A DNA stretch of 64,000 nt from Methylotenera_A sp963701715 (GCA_963701715.1 CAVPAX010000006.1:248001-312000); one strand, 5' to 3'; counted from the first letter of the stretch, positions 7,603 to 16,748 are shown. The notes: generated by a model not told the origin, from the sequence alone. Numbers and translations: made by a program.

Positions 7603-9036
7603 TTATAGTTTCACCATGACGTGTCGCACGGCACTGTAATCTTCAATTGCGTACATGGACATATCTTTACCGTAACCAGATTTTTTTAGCCCTCCGTGTG
7701 GCATTTCTGATACCAGCATGAAGTGCGTATTTACCCATGTGCAGCCGTATTGCAACTCGGCAGATACACGCATCGCACGGGATACATCAGATGTCCATAC
7801 TGAACTGGCAAGACCATATTCCGAATCATTCGCCCAGCCAATCACGGTTTCTTCATCATCAAAGCGGGTTACAGAAACTACCGGACCGAACACCTCTTTG
7901 CAGACGATTTCATCAGTTTGCAGTGCGCCGGCAATAATGGTTGGCTCGTAGAAAAACCCACGACCTTCGCGAACTTTTCCGCCTGTTGTCACTTCAATAT
8001 GTTTTTGTGCAGCCGCACGCTCTACAAAACCTGCCACACGCTCGCGTTGACGCTGTGAAATCAATGGCCCCATTTCTACACCATTTGTCTTTTGTTCGCC
8101 TACTTTAATGCTGGCTACAGCTGAAGATAGTTCTGCAACCAGTTTATCGTATATTTTTTTGCCTGCATAAATACGGCAAGCAGCGGTACAATCCTGGCCT
8201 GCATTATAGAAGCCAAAGGTGCGCACGCCTTCTACTACAGAAGCTATATCAGCATCGTCAAACACGATCACAGGCGCTTTCCCACCTAATTCAAGGTGTG
8301 TGCGTTTCACGCCTTTGGCTGCAACTTCCATGATTTTTTGACCGGTTGAGATATCACCCGTAATTGAAATCATCTGCACTTGTGGCTGTGAAATCATTGG
8401 TGCGCCGACAGATTCACCACGACCATTCAAAATATTAACCACGCCGGCGGGGAAAATTTCTGCAATGAGTTGTGCAAGTTTGAGCGTTGTGAGTGGCGTC
8501 ATCTCCGAAGGCTTTAATACCACAGTATTACCTGCAGCCAGCGCTGGCCCTAGCTTCCATGCTGCCATCATAAGCGGATAATTCCATGGTGCAATTGAGG
8601 CAATGACACCCAATGGATCGCGTCGAATCATGCTAGTGTGGCCTGGTAAATATTCACCTGCCAGTGAACCTGTCATATTGCGTACCGCGCCTGCAAAAAA
8701 GCGGAATACATCCGCAATAGCTGGAATTTCGTCATTTAATGCAGCCAGATAAGGTTTGCCACAATTTTGTGATTCAATTTCCGCAAAGGCTTCTGCGTCA
8801 GCCTCTATCGCATCGGCAAGTTTCAGCAGCATGGTCGCCCGGTCACGTGGAGTTGTCTTTTTCCAAGTTTTAAATGCATTCGCAGCTGCGTTTGTCGCGG
8901 CCTTAATTTGTGTCAGAGAGGCTTCTGCTACTTGTGCAATCTCTGCACCTGTTGCGGGATTCAGCACACTGATTGATGCACCTTCGCCTTTAACAAATTT
9001 ACCGTTAATCAATAATTGCGTGTGAATATTTTGCAT
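7603..9036 (-). CDS. patD: gamma-Aminobutyraldehyde dehydrogenase
   Basis: The 477-residue aldehyde dehydrogenase oxidises 4-aminobutanal (1-pyrroline) to GABA with NAD+. It matches the PatD/YdcW type (E. coli 474 residues): LINGKFVKGEG, VIASIAPWNYPLMMAAWKLGPALAAGNTVVLKPSE, LELGGKAPVIVFDDADI, catalytic cysteine in YNAGQDCTAACR, EVFGPVVSVTRFDDEE and PHGGLKKSGYGKDMS. It is the last gene of a five-gene unit in the same order as E. coli ydcSTUV-patD, 35 bases after the second permease gene. In this island it would complete the transaminase route from putrescine begun by the SpuC homologue at 30563. Confidence 0.93.
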   Translation of the reverse strand: MQNIHTQLLINGKFVKGEGASISVLNPATGAEIAQVAEASLTQIKAATNAAANAFKTWKKTTPRDRATMLLKLADAIEADAEAFAEIESQNCGKPYLAALNDEIPAIADVFRFFAGAVRNMTGSLAGEYLPGHTSMIRRDPLGVIASIAPWNYPLMMAAWKLGPALAAGNTVVLKPSEMTPLTTLKLAQLIAEIFPAGVVNILNGRGESVGAPMISQPQVQMISITGDISTGQKIMEVAAKGVKRTHLELGGKAPVIVFDDADIASVVEGVRTFGFYNAGQDCTAACRIYAGKKIYDKLVAELSSAVASIKVGEQKTNGVEMGPLISQRQRERVAGFVERAAAQKHIEVTTGGKVREGRGFFYEPTIIAGALQTDEIVCKEVFGPVVSVTRFDDEETVIGWANDSEYGLASSVWTSDVSRAMRVSAELQYGCTWVNTHFMLVSEMPHGGLKKSGYGKDMSMYAIEDYSAVRHVMVKL

Positions 9037-9071
9037 CTTCTCTATCCTCTTATAATTCGCTTATTATGGTG

Positions 9072-9911
9072 CTAGCGGCTACTGCCTGCAATGCTTTCTG
9101 TACCTCGCGTGAGGTAATACGCAGCGATAATGGGTAATGCCGTAATCACCATCACCATCATGGCCACAACATTGGTAATAGCCGCGTCGCGCGGACGAGC
9201 CAGCTGGTTAAGTAACCAGATTGGCAGTGTAATTTCATGTCCTGCGGTAAATATGGTCACGATCAGTTCATCAAACGAAAGTGCAAATGCCAGCAATGCA
9301 CCTGCAAGTAAGGCAGTAGCAAGTTGTGGCAATATAATGCGACGAAAAGTCACAAATCCATCCGCACCCAGATCCATCGAAGCTTCTACTAGGCTATACG
9401 GCATGCGCCTAAAACGTGCAATCACGTTGTTGTATATCATGACCACGCAAAATGTGGCGTGGCTGACCACAATCGTCCAGAAACCCGGTGTGATATTGAG
9501 CATATTCATGGCGGACAACAAGGCGATACCGGTAATGATGCCTGGCAGAGCAATCGGCAGAATCAGCATGGTGGTGATAGCCTCCTTGCCCAAAAAATTG
9601 CGTCGATAAAGCGCGGCTGCCGCCATCGTGCCCATGATTAAAGCCAGCAAAGTAGCCACAGTCGCTACTTTGAGCGATAGCGCGATTGCTGACATCACAT
9701 CTTCACGTGCAATAGCTGCATAAAGCCAACGCAGTGTAAAGTAAGTATTACCGCCATCGGTTGCAATGAATGCATTGATAAGTATGACGGCAATTGGGAA
9801 ATGTAAAAATACCAGTCCACCATAGGCGAGTATTTTGAGCCAAATAGGAGACTGATTTTCGTTTGATTTAGAGCGCAACCTTTTATCTGGCTGCTTTATT
9901 TTATAAAGCAT
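9072..9911 (-). CDS. ydcV: ABC transporter permease, YdcV-like
   Basis: A 279-residue inner-membrane permease of the PotC/PotI class: an N-terminal membrane segment (LKILAYGGLVFLHFPIAVILI), several more hydrophobic helices and the EAA loop EASMDLGADGFVTFRRIILPQ that docks on the ATPase. I place the start at ATG 9911 rather than the longer frame to 9941, because the 9911 start overlaps the end of the upstream permease gene by 11 bases, a typical coupled arrangement. With YdcU it forms the channel of a polyamine or GABA-type importer. Confidence 0.9.
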   Translation of the reverse strand: MLYKIKQPDKRLRSKSNENQSPIWLKILAYGGLVFLHFPIAVILINAFIATDGGNTYFTLRWLYAAIAREDVMSAIALSLKVATVATLLALIMGTMAAAALYRRNFLGKEAITTMLILPIALPGIITGIALLSAMNMLNITPGFWTIVVSHATFCVVMIYNNVIARFRRMPYSLVEASMDLGADGFVTFRRIILPQLATALLAGALLAFALSFDELIVTIFTAGHEITLPIWLLNQLARPRDAAITNVVAMMVMVITALPIIAAYYLTRGTESIAGSSR

Positions 9912-10845
9912 CGAAAGCTCCTGTACGCTTGGCAAGCGCAAGGTAGATAAAAATTATCACAATGGGCACTACGGTAAACGCTGCAGCTAGCGGCATATTG
10001 CCCACAGAGCCTTGCATGGTATATACCATCGTGCCAATGAATAAGCCGCTCGGGCCAATAAGCTGCGGGATGATGTAATCACCAAGCGTCAGCGAAAAAG
10101 TAAAAATGGAACCTGCAACAACACCAGGAAACACGAGGGGTAACAATACCTTGCGAAATGTTTGCGTGGGTTTTGCCCCTAAGTCAGCGGAGGCTTGAAG
10201 CAGATTTGTTGGCACTCGCTCCAACGCGGCTTGAATCGGCAAAATCATAAAGGGCAGCCAGATATAAGTGAACACCATAAAGCGCCCGAGATTGGAGGTG
10301 GCGAGTGTGTTTCCGCCAATTACTGGCAATTGTAGAATGTAGTTGAGCGAGGAATTTAAACCTAAAAGGTTAACACACCAATATAAAACGCCTTGCTGTG
10401 ACAAAATTACCGTCCACGCATAAGTTTTCACGATATAGCTTGCCCACATTGGCAGCATAACCGCGATATAAAAAATGCCTTTTTCGGCGCGACTGCCATA
10501 ACGAGTCATGTAATAGGCGATAGGAAACCCGATTAAGGCGCAGGCCAGCGTTACTGCAATCGCCATGCTTAGCGTACGCAGAATGATGTCAAGGTTAGTA
10601 GCATCGAAAAGGCTGCGGTAGTTTTCGAGTGTTAAATCATTTGAAACCGCCATGCTAAAGCTGTCAAAAGTATAAAAACTTTGCCAAAGTAAGGCAAACA
10701 ATGAGCCAAGGTAAACCACACCAAACCATAGTAGTGGCGGGGTGAGCAGTAAAAATAGAAACAGATTGCGCTTGCTATAAAGCTTATTGCTTAACCATCT
10801 TAGGAGTGGGTTTGTAGATGGGGTTAAACTGGCAGAAAATTGCAT
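9901..10845 (-). CDS. ydcU: ABC transporter permease, YdcU-like
   Basis: This 314-residue PotB/PotH-class permease has about six membrane segments, beginning with RNLFLFLLLTPPLLWFGVVYLGSLFALLW, and the EAA loop QASADLGAKPTQTFRKVLLPLVFPG near residue 225. It lies 16 bases after ydcT and its end overlaps ydcV. Partner of YdcV in the inner membrane; substrate set by YdcS. Confidence 0.9.
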   Translation of the reverse strand: MQFSASLTPSTNPLLRWLSNKLYSKRNLFLFLLLTPPLLWFGVVYLGSLFALLWQSFYTFDSFSMAVSNDLTLENYRSLFDATNLDIILRTLSMAIAVTLACALIGFPIAYYMTRYGSRAEKGIFYIAVMLPMWASYIVKTYAWTVILSQQGVLYWCVNLLGLNSSLNYILQLPVIGGNTLATSNLGRFMVFTYIWLPFMILPIQAALERVPTNLLQASADLGAKPTQTFRKVLLPLVFPGVVAGSIFTFSLTLGDYIIPQLIGPSGLFIGTMVYTMQGSVGNMPLAAAFTVVPIVIIFIYLALAKRTGAFDAL

Positions 10846-10861
10846 GACTGAAAATAACGAT

Positions 10862-11869
10862 TTAATTTTCCAAGATCACCATGCGGTTTTGCGCCCAGCA
10901 TAGAGTTAGTTTTTGGCCGATTTTCGGCAGCTGTGTCTCGCTAACTTCAGTGTTAGAAAGTACCATGGACAGTAATTGACCATTCACGGCAACTTCGATT
11001 TTGCTGGTCGCGCCATGGTATTGAATATCTGCCACTTCGCCGCTTACTTTCAGAACCTTAGCTTGTTTGTTATAAATATCAATATGTTCAGGGCGAATCG
11101 AAAATGCCTGATTATTGCCGGTAATTTGCTGCGCCAAACTGTTGCCTATAACATTTGAAGTGCCTACAAAGTCGGCTACGAAGCTTGTTTTTGGATGACT
11201 GTAAAGATTGCGCGGTGCATCGATTTGCTCGATTTTGCCTCGATTAAATACTGCCACCCGATCAGACATTGACAGTGCTTCGCCTTGATCGTGCGTGACG
11301 TAAATAAAGGTAATCCCAAGCTTTTTATGCAGAGTTTTTAGTTCTAACTGCATTTGCTCACGTAGCTTTAAATCAAGCGCGCCTAGCGGTTCATCTAGCA
11401 ACAATACGCGCGGCTCATTCACCAAAGCCCTCGCCAATGCTACACGCTGACGCTGCCCGCCTGAGAGTTCCCCCGGTTTGCGCTGACCATAGTCTGCCAG
11501 CGCTACTTGCTCCAAAGCTTGCCTTGCTCTTTTGTAACTCTCTTGCTTTGCAATGCCCTTTACATGCAAACCATAGGCGACGTTATCAAGCACGTTCATA
11601 TGCGGAAACAATGCGTAATCCTGAAATACCGTGTTTACTTCGCGTTCGTAAGGTGGTGTGCCGGCAGCTTCTTTACCAAATATTCTGATGCTGCCGTTGC
11701 AGGGCTGCTCAAAGCCTGCAATCAGGCGGAGGCATGTTGTTTTGCCCGATCCGCTTGGTCCGAGCATAGAGAAAAATTCACCTTCGGCGACAGCAATCGT
11801 CACATCATCAACCGCCTTTACTGTGCCGTAATGGCGGCTGACAGCGGAAAACTCAACAGCTGCAACCAT
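10862..11869 (-). CDS. ydcT: ABC transporter ATP-binding protein, YdcT-like
   Basis: The 335-residue ATPase has Walker A GPSGSGKTT (residues 37-45), the Q-loop FQDYALFPHMNV, signature LSGGQRQRVALARAL, Walker B RVLLLDEP, the D-loop GALDLKLR and the switch histidine YVTHDQ. A C-terminal TOBE-like domain (about residues 255-335, SIRPEHIDIY) is the mark of spermidine/putrescine-type importers. It begins ten bases after ydcS. Confidence 0.93.
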   Translation of the reverse strand: MVAAVEFSAVSRHYGTVKAVDDVTIAVAEGEFFSMLGPSGSGKTTCLRLIAGFEQPCNGSIRIFGKEAAGTPPYEREVNTVFQDYALFPHMNVLDNVAYGLHVKGIAKQESYKRARQALEQVALADYGQRKPGELSGGQRQRVALARALVNEPRVLLLDEPLGALDLKLREQMQLELKTLHKKLGITFIYVTHDQGEALSMSDRVAVFNRGKIEQIDAPRNLYSHPKTSFVADFVGTSNVIGNSLAQQITGNNQAFSIRPEHIDIYNKQAKVLKVSGEVADIQYHGATSKIEVAVNGQLLSMVLSNTEVSETQLPKIGQKLTLCWAQNRMVILEN

Positions 11870-11878
11870 AAGCTACTG

Positions 11879-13045
11879 TTATCTTCCACCCATGATGCTG
11901 ATATAGTCAGAAGTCCAGCGGCTATAGGGTATACAGCCTTCTTTAAGAGAACATTTGGCCTGAGGCGTTTTCCAGAATTTAATCTCTGTAAAGCGCTCAA
12001 AACCGTTATCTGCACAGAAATCGCTGCCACCCGGCGCCTTGGTTTTGCAGGCTGTAGGCACGGCGGGGTTAGAGCCAAACCATTCGGCTAGGCCAGATTG
12101 CAGATTTGGGTTGAGTGAGTGCTCTAGCCATTTATACGCGCAATTCGGGTGTTTCGCACCCGCTGCCAGCATGGTGGTATCGGCCCAGCCGGTTGCACCT
12201 TCTGCAGGAATCACAGAGGCGATAGGCTGTTTTTCGGTTTTTAGTGCATTTACTTGATATGGCCATGCGCCAGAAGCCACTACGCCTTCTTTTTTAAAGT
12301 CGGTCATTTGCACGGTGACGTCGTGCCAGTAGCGGTGCGTTAAGTTTTTTTGCTGGCGCAGCAGTTTTAATACGGCTGCGTATTGTTTTTCGTTGAGTTC
12401 GTAGGGGTCTTTAATACCAAGAGACGGGGCTTTTTTCATCAAGTACAGTGCAGCATCAGCGATATAAATTGGGCCGTCATAAGCCTGGATACGGCCTTTA
12501 TTCGGCTTGCCGTCTGGAAAGTTTTGCGGCTCGAACACTGTCGCCCATGATGTAGGTGCGGTTTTAAATACTTGAGTATTATACATCAGCACGTTGGGAC
12601 CCCATTGGTAAGGCACACCATAGTGTTTTCCGCCAACCGTATGCCAAGGTGCATTTTGCAAGCGTGAGTCTATCGTACTCCAAGAAGGGATTAATGCAAT
12701 ATTAATCGCGTGCACTTTTTTGCCGGCAACTAACCGCAGGCTAGCATCGCCAGAAGCCGTGACCAAATCGTAACCGCCTTTGTTCATGAGTGAAACCATT
12801 TCATCGGAGGTGGCAGCAGTTTTTACATTTACTTTGCAGCCGGTTTCCTTTTCAAAGCCGGTTACCCAATCGTAATTTTTATCTGTGGCACCGTTTTCAA
12901 GGTAGCCTGGCCAAGCGACAATATCTAATCTGCCTTCACCCGCACCAATTTTACTCATATGTTCTGCTTGAGCGTTATACATGGAAGCTAACAAGCCTGC
13001 TGTAAGTCCTGTTATTAAAACTTGCTTTATAGAAATTGAAATCAT
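11879..13045 (-). CDS. ydcS: Periplasmic solute-binding protein, YdcS-like
   Basis: The 388-residue protein has a signal peptide (QVLITGLTAGLLASMYNAQA) followed by a type II periplasmic binding fold: GRLDIVAWPGYLENG, FEKETGCKVNVKTAATSDEMVSLM, GGYDLVTASGDASLRLV and MGG near the end. This is the polyamine/GABA-associated YdcS class, distinct from PotF. It is the first gene of ydcSTUV-patD. A tandem TGGTTCT/TGGCTCT repeat sits upstream at 13174-13203, identical in layout to one upstream of puuD, so MocR control is likely. Ligand is not determined from sequence; putrescine or GABA are candidates. Confidence 0.9.
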   Translation of the reverse strand: MISISIKQVLITGLTAGLLASMYNAQAEHMSKIGAGEGRLDIVAWPGYLENGATDKNYDWVTGFEKETGCKVNVKTAATSDEMVSLMNKGGYDLVTASGDASLRLVAGKKVHAINIALIPSWSTIDSRLQNAPWHTVGGKHYGVPYQWGPNVLMYNTQVFKTAPTSWATVFEPQNFPDGKPNKGRIQAYDGPIYIADAALYLMKKAPSLGIKDPYELNEKQYAAVLKLLRQQKNLTHRYWHDVTVQMTDFKKEGVVASGAWPYQVNALKTEKQPIASVIPAEGATGWADTTMLAAGAKHPNCAYKWLEHSLNPNLQSGLAEWFGSNPAVPTACKTKAPGGSDFCADNGFERFTEIKFWKTPQAKCSLKEGCIPYSRWTSDYISIMGGR

Positions 13046-13173
13046 TTTTAACCCCTTAAAAAAAGTTATAAAGTCAAAGTGATAAAACTATTGCGATGGA
13101 TAAAGATTACTAAAACTCAAGCAAATTTATGCTAATTACAATAGCATTGTTTTCTTAAACTGGATAGGCGACA

Positions 13174-13203
13174 AGAGCCATTTGGAATATTTTTCTAGAA
13201 CCA
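13174..13203 (-). promoter_or_regulatory. Tandem MocR-type operator upstream of ydcS
   Basis: Read on the minus strand toward ydcS, TGGTTCT (13203-13197) and TGGCTCT (13180-13174) are direct repeats 23 bases apart, followed by TGT. The block AGTGGTTCTA and AAATGGCTCTTGT is shared almost base for base with the puuD upstream region. A perfect ATGCTA-N7-TAGCAT inverted repeat lies closer to ydcS at 13129-13147. Confidence 0.65.
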
Positions 13204-13222
13204 CTTGAAAATCATTTTATAT

Positions 13223-13720
13223 TCAATCTTTGGCCTCTTCTAAAGGCAGTGAAAAACCTTCTTTTACTTCTTCCATCACAATATAACTGCGTGATTCCTG
13301 TGCTCCTGGTAGTGTAAGCAATATATCGCCCAACAAGGTGCGGTAATCGGCCATCTGAGCGATGCGTGCCTTGATAAGGTAATCAAAATCACCTGAGACC
13401 AAATGGCACTCTAGCACACTGGGTAGTTTGAGAATTTCCTGCTTAAATTTGCTGAAAATCGCTCCAGATTTTGTGGATAGTTTGAGTTCCACAAACACCA
13501 GTAGTCCTAATCCCATTGCATGCGGGTTCAGACGTGCCTGATACCCCATAATTACACCTTCTTTTTCCAGGTTTTTAACACGTTCGCCACAAGGTGTGAC
13601 TGACAAGCCAACACGCTCTGCAAGCTCTGTAATGGGGATGCGTGCATCGGCTTGTAGCACCGATAGAATCTTCATATCAATACGATCTAGCTCACGCACG
13701 GCATGGGTACGAATACGCAT
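13223..13720 (-). CDS. lrp: Lrp/AsnC-family regulator
   Basis: A 165-residue Lrp-type protein: N-terminal helix-turn-helix (LDRIDMKILSVLQADARIPITELAERVGLSVTPCGERVKNLEKEGVI), then the RAM ligand-binding domain (ELKLSTKSGAIFSKFK, VLECHLVSGDFDYLIKARI, LPGAQESRSYIVMEEVKE). It is divergent from dadA; Lrp or the DadR homologue controls dadAX in other proteobacteria, using alanine or leucine as signal, so local control of the alanine operon is likely. The shared 170-base region carries three copies of one 11-base motif. Whether it is the global Lrp or a dedicated DadR cannot be told here. Confidence 0.9.
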   Translation of the reverse strand: MRIRTHAVRELDRIDMKILSVLQADARIPITELAERVGLSVTPCGERVKNLEKEGVIMGYQARLNPHAMGLGLLVFVELKLSTKSGAIFSKFKQEILKLPSVLECHLVSGDFDYLIKARIAQMADYRTLLGDILLTLPGAQESRSYIVMEEVKEGFSLPLEEAKD

Positions 13721-13743
13721 GATTTCTCCTCGAAATTGTATAA

Positions 13744-13825
13744 AACTATTTATTTGTAAAAATATAGAAAATATTACTATTAATTAATAATAAATAGTTA
13801 AATATATCTATTAAAACTATTTATT
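13744..13825. promoter_or_regulatory. Three copies of AACTATTTATT between lrp and dadA
   Basis: The motif occurs at 13744-13754 and 13815-13825 in direct orientation, each inside the 16-base TAAAACTATTTATTTG, and inverted at 13789-13799. The whole region is extremely AT-rich. Multiple AT-rich sites are what Lrp-type octamers wrap on. Confidence 0.45.
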
Positions 13826-13890
13826 TGGTTAATCAGTCGGATTGATTTTCAATAGACTGTGCTTATTGTCTTTTGAATGCTGAGGTTGTG

Positions 13891-15225
13891 ATGAAAGCAC
13901 TTGTATTGGGTTCTGGCGTGGTTGGCGTAACCAGTGCGTACTATTTGGCACAAAAAGGGTTTGATGTTACGGTGATTGATCGTCAAGCAGCGGTAGGGTT
14001 AGAAACCAGTTTTGCTAATGCAGGGCAAATTTCTCCAGGTTACTCAGCACCATGGGCCGCGCCAGGTGTGCCCATGAAAGCGCTTAAATGGATATTTCAG
14101 CGCCATTCACCACTCGCTCTTAAGCCAGACGGGACATTATGGCAACTGCAATGGACGTTTAGATTGCTGCAAAACTGCAACGCAAAAAGCTATGATCGCA
14201 ATAAAGAACGTATGGTTCGTTTAGCCGAGTATAGCCGAGACTGTCTAGGCGAGTTACGCGCAAGTACCGGTATCAAGTATGAAGGCCGTACACAGGGTAC
14301 TTTGCAGGTGTTTCGCACACAAAAGCAATTGGATGCTGAAGCGAAAGACATTGCCGTACTTGAACGCTTAGGGGTTCCTTTTGAACATCTTGACCCTGAT
14401 GGTTGCGCCCGTGCTGAGCCTGCCTTAGCTTTGGTGAAAGATCAGTTGTTGGGTGGCCTGCGCTTGCCTGGCGATGAAACAGGTGATTGCCAGCTATTCA
14501 CAACCAATCTGGCCGAGAAAGCGAAAGCACTAGGGGTGAAATTTGTTCACAATGTGTCGATCAATCGTTTAATCAAAGGCAATAACCAACTTAGTGGTGT
14601 AGAAGTTACAACAGATGCAGGCATTGAAACGCTGTATGCAGATCAATATATAGTGGCGCTTGGCAGCTATACGCGTCAACTCATGCAAGCTTTAGGTGTG
14701 CAAACGCCTGTTTATCCGGTCAAAGGTTATTCGCTCACCGTGCCGGTCCTCAATCGCGATGCGGTACCTATTTCTACTGTGATGGATGAGACTTATAAAG
14801 TTGCCATTACACGTTTTGATGACAGAATTCGCGTTGGCGGCATGGCGGAACTCGCAGGTTTTGATTTAAGTCTCAACCCGCGTCGTCGAGAAACGCTGGA
14901 AATGGTGTTAAATGGATTGTTTCCCAATGCGGGTGATGTTTCAAAATCACTGTTCTGGACTGGATTGCGCCCCATGACGCCAGATGGTACACCGATTATC
15001 GGCAAAGCCTCTGAAATGTATGATAATGTATGGCTTAACACCGGCCACGGCACGCTGGGCTGGACAATGGCTTGCGGTTCAGGCCAATTGCTGGCGGATT
15101 TGGTGGCAAACCATAAACCGGCAATTCAAAGTGATGATTTGGCGCTTGGTCGATACGCCGTTAGCCGATACAATAAAGGCGTTCAAAAACCTGCCAGTGC
15201 AAAACACATACTTTTAAAAGTGTAA
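13891..15225 (+). CDS. dadA: D-amino acid dehydrogenase (D-alanine)
   Basis: The 444-residue FAD enzyme oxidises D-alanine to pyruvate and ammonia through the imino acid, passing electrons to the respiratory chain at the inner membrane. It has the dinucleotide site KALVLGSGVVGVTSAYYLAQKG at the very start, ETSFANAGQISPGYSAPWAAPG, VKGYSLTVP, the IRVGGMAELAG strand and LRPMTPDGTPIIG...GHGTLGWTMACGSG near the C-terminus, all standard DadA features. I choose ATG 13891, preceded by GAGG seven bases upstream, over an in-frame ATG six codons earlier. alr follows after four bases and ridA after that. Confidence 0.94.
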   Translation: MKALVLGSGVVGVTSAYYLAQKGFDVTVIDRQAAVGLETSFANAGQISPGYSAPWAAPGVPMKALKWIFQRHSPLALKPDGTLWQLQWTFRLLQNCNAKSYDRNKERMVRLAEYSRDCLGELRASTGIKYEGRTQGTLQVFRTQKQLDAEAKDIAVLERLGVPFEHLDPDGCARAEPALALVKDQLLGGLRLPGDETGDCQLFTTNLAEKAKALGVKFVHNVSINRLIKGNNQLSGVEVTTDAGIETLYADQYIVALGSYTRQLMQALGVQTPVYPVKGYSLTVPVLNRDAVPISTVMDETYKVAITRFDDRIRVGGMAELAGFDLSLNPRRRETLEMVLNGLFPNAGDVSKSLFWTGLRPMTPDGTPIIGKASEMYDNVWLNTGHGTLGWTMACGSGQLLADLVANHKPAIQSDDLALGRYAVSRYNKGVQKPASAKHILLKV

Positions 15226-15229
15226 TTTA

Positions 15230-16267
15230 ATGTCCCGTCCCGCCATTGCGCATGTTCGCCTAGATGCGTTTCGTCATAACTATCGCGTTGCCAAGCATAT
15301 GCATGGAGGTAAAGCGCTGGCAGTCATTAAGGCCAATGCATATGGTCATGGCGCAGTACAATGCGCCAAAGCGATAGATGGCGAAGCGGACGGCTTTGCC
15401 GTTGCCTGTTTGGAAGAAGCGCTGCAACTGCGTCAGGCTGGCATCAAAAATCCTATTCTATTGCTGGAAGGCTTTTTTGAAGCCGCTGAATTGCCTGAAA
15501 TTGTCGCGAACGACTTGTGGATTGTCATCCACGCCGAGTGGCAAATCGAGATTTTACTTAAGGCGAAGCTTACAAAACCGTTGTATGTTTGGCTGAAAAT
15601 GGATAGCGGCATGCATCGTGTCGGCTTAAATTACATGGCCTACGAGCAAGCATTCATAAGCCTTTCTGGGCATGTCAATGTAAAAGAAATTGTGCTCATG
15701 AGTCACTTTGCCAATGCGGATAATTTAAAGTCAGAACATACGTTGCAGCAAATTGAGATATTTAAAAAGGTCACGCAAAATTTGGCTGCGAATGAGGTAA
15801 GTTTGAGCAATTCTGCCGCTATTCTTGGCTGGCCGCAATCTTACAAAAGCTGGTCGCGGCCCGGCATAATGCTTTATGGTGCAGATCCACTTTACGACAC
15901 GAAAACGCCGCTTCGCGCGGTGATGCAACTGACTTCGCAAATCATCTCGATTCGCATGGTTCATAAAGGTGAATCGATCGGTTACGGCAGTATTTTTATT
16001 GCGGATAAAGAAACAATCGTCGGCGTGGTGGCTTGCGGCTATGCGGATGGTTATCCAAGAGCCGCAACTAGCGCGCCCGCTACGGTAGATGGCAAAACGA
16101 CAAAGCTGATTGGTCGCGTTTCCATGGACATGCTGTTTGTGGATTTAACCGGCATACCCAATGCTAAAGTTGGCTCAACGGTTGAATTGTGGGGTGACCA
16201 AGTGCTCGCGAACGACGTCGCCAAAGGCCGCAGGCACTATTGCTTACGAATTGTTTTGCAACACTAA
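15230..16267 (+). CDS. alr: Alanine racemase with a C-terminal frameshift
   Basis: The PLP racemase interconverts L- and D-alanine and here feeds DadA (the DadX role). Present are AVIKANAYGHGA with the PLP lysine near residue 34, KMDSGMHRVG, SNSAAILGWP, SRPGIMLYG, VACGYADGYPR and GRVSMDMLFVDL. The reading frame ends abnormally: after VLANDVAK the protein reads GRRHYCLRIVLQH and stops at 16267. Removing one G in AAAGGCC (16226-16227) restores AGTIAYELFCNTKRVQFKY, the normal family ending, with a stop at 16296-16298, 16 bases before ridA. Either a recent mutation trims the last ~25 residues or the base is a sequencing error. Confidence 0.9.
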   Translation: MSRPAIAHVRLDAFRHNYRVAKHMHGGKALAVIKANAYGHGAVQCAKAIDGEADGFAVACLEEALQLRQAGIKNPILLLEGFFEAAELPEIVANDLWIVIHAEWQIEILLKAKLTKPLYVWLKMDSGMHRVGLNYMAYEQAFISLSGHVNVKEIVLMSHFANADNLKSEHTLQQIEIFKKVTQNLAANEVSLSNSAAILGWPQSYKSWSRPGIMLYGADPLYDTKTPLRAVMQLTSQIISIRMVHKGESIGYGSIFIADKETIVGVVACGYADGYPRAATSAPATVDGKTTKLIGRVSMDMLFVDLTGIPNAKVGSTVELWGDQVLANDVAKGRRHYCLRIVLQH

Positions 16268-16314
16268 GCGGGTACAATTTAAATACTCAGATAATTAATT
16301 AAAAAGGTTTTAAA

Positions 16315-16686
16315 ATGAAAGTCATTCAAACTCCCAACGCACCCGCCGCCATTGGCCCTTATTCGCAAGCCATGCAGATTGGAGATTTGCTTTTCACCTC
16401 AGGCCAAATTCCACTGCGCGCAGATGGCACACTGCTGGAAGGCGATATTACCGCGCAAACTACGCAAGTACTGGCTAATTTAAAAGCCGTGATTGAAGCC
16501 GCCGGTGCGAGCCTTGATAGAGTGGTTAAAACCACCGTGTTTATGAAGAATTTGGATGATTTTGTCGCCATGAACAAAGTGTATGGTGATACCTTTGGCA
16601 GCCACACGCCTGCGCGCTCTACCGTGCAAGTGGCCAAGCTGCCGCGTGATGTGTTGGTGGAAATTGAAGCGATTGTTTCATTATGA
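16315..16686 (+). CDS. ridA: RidA-type enamine/imine deaminase
   Basis: A 123-residue trimeric RidA/YjgF protein of normal length: VIQTPNAPAAIGPYSQAM, LLFTSGQIPL, VIEAAGASLDRVVKTTVFM and the terminal HTPARSTVQVAKLPRDVLVEIEAIVSL with the conserved substrate-binding arginine. RidA hydrolyses reactive 2-imino acids, including the 2-iminopropionate that DadA releases from D-alanine, so its place as third gene after dadA-alr makes biochemical sense. A degraded copy of its last ~28 codons occurs at 18293-18383. Confidence 0.95.
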   Translation: MKVIQTPNAPAAIGPYSQAMQIGDLLFTSGQIPLRADGTLLEGDITAQTTQVLANLKAVIEAAGASLDRVVKTTVFMKNLDDFVAMNKVYGDTFGSHTPARSTVQVAKLPRDVLVEIEAIVSL

Positions 16687-16748
16687 ATTTAAGTTGTAAA
16701 AGCGTTGCACTTAAAATCATTGTAATCAATTAGATAGAAATACATTTT

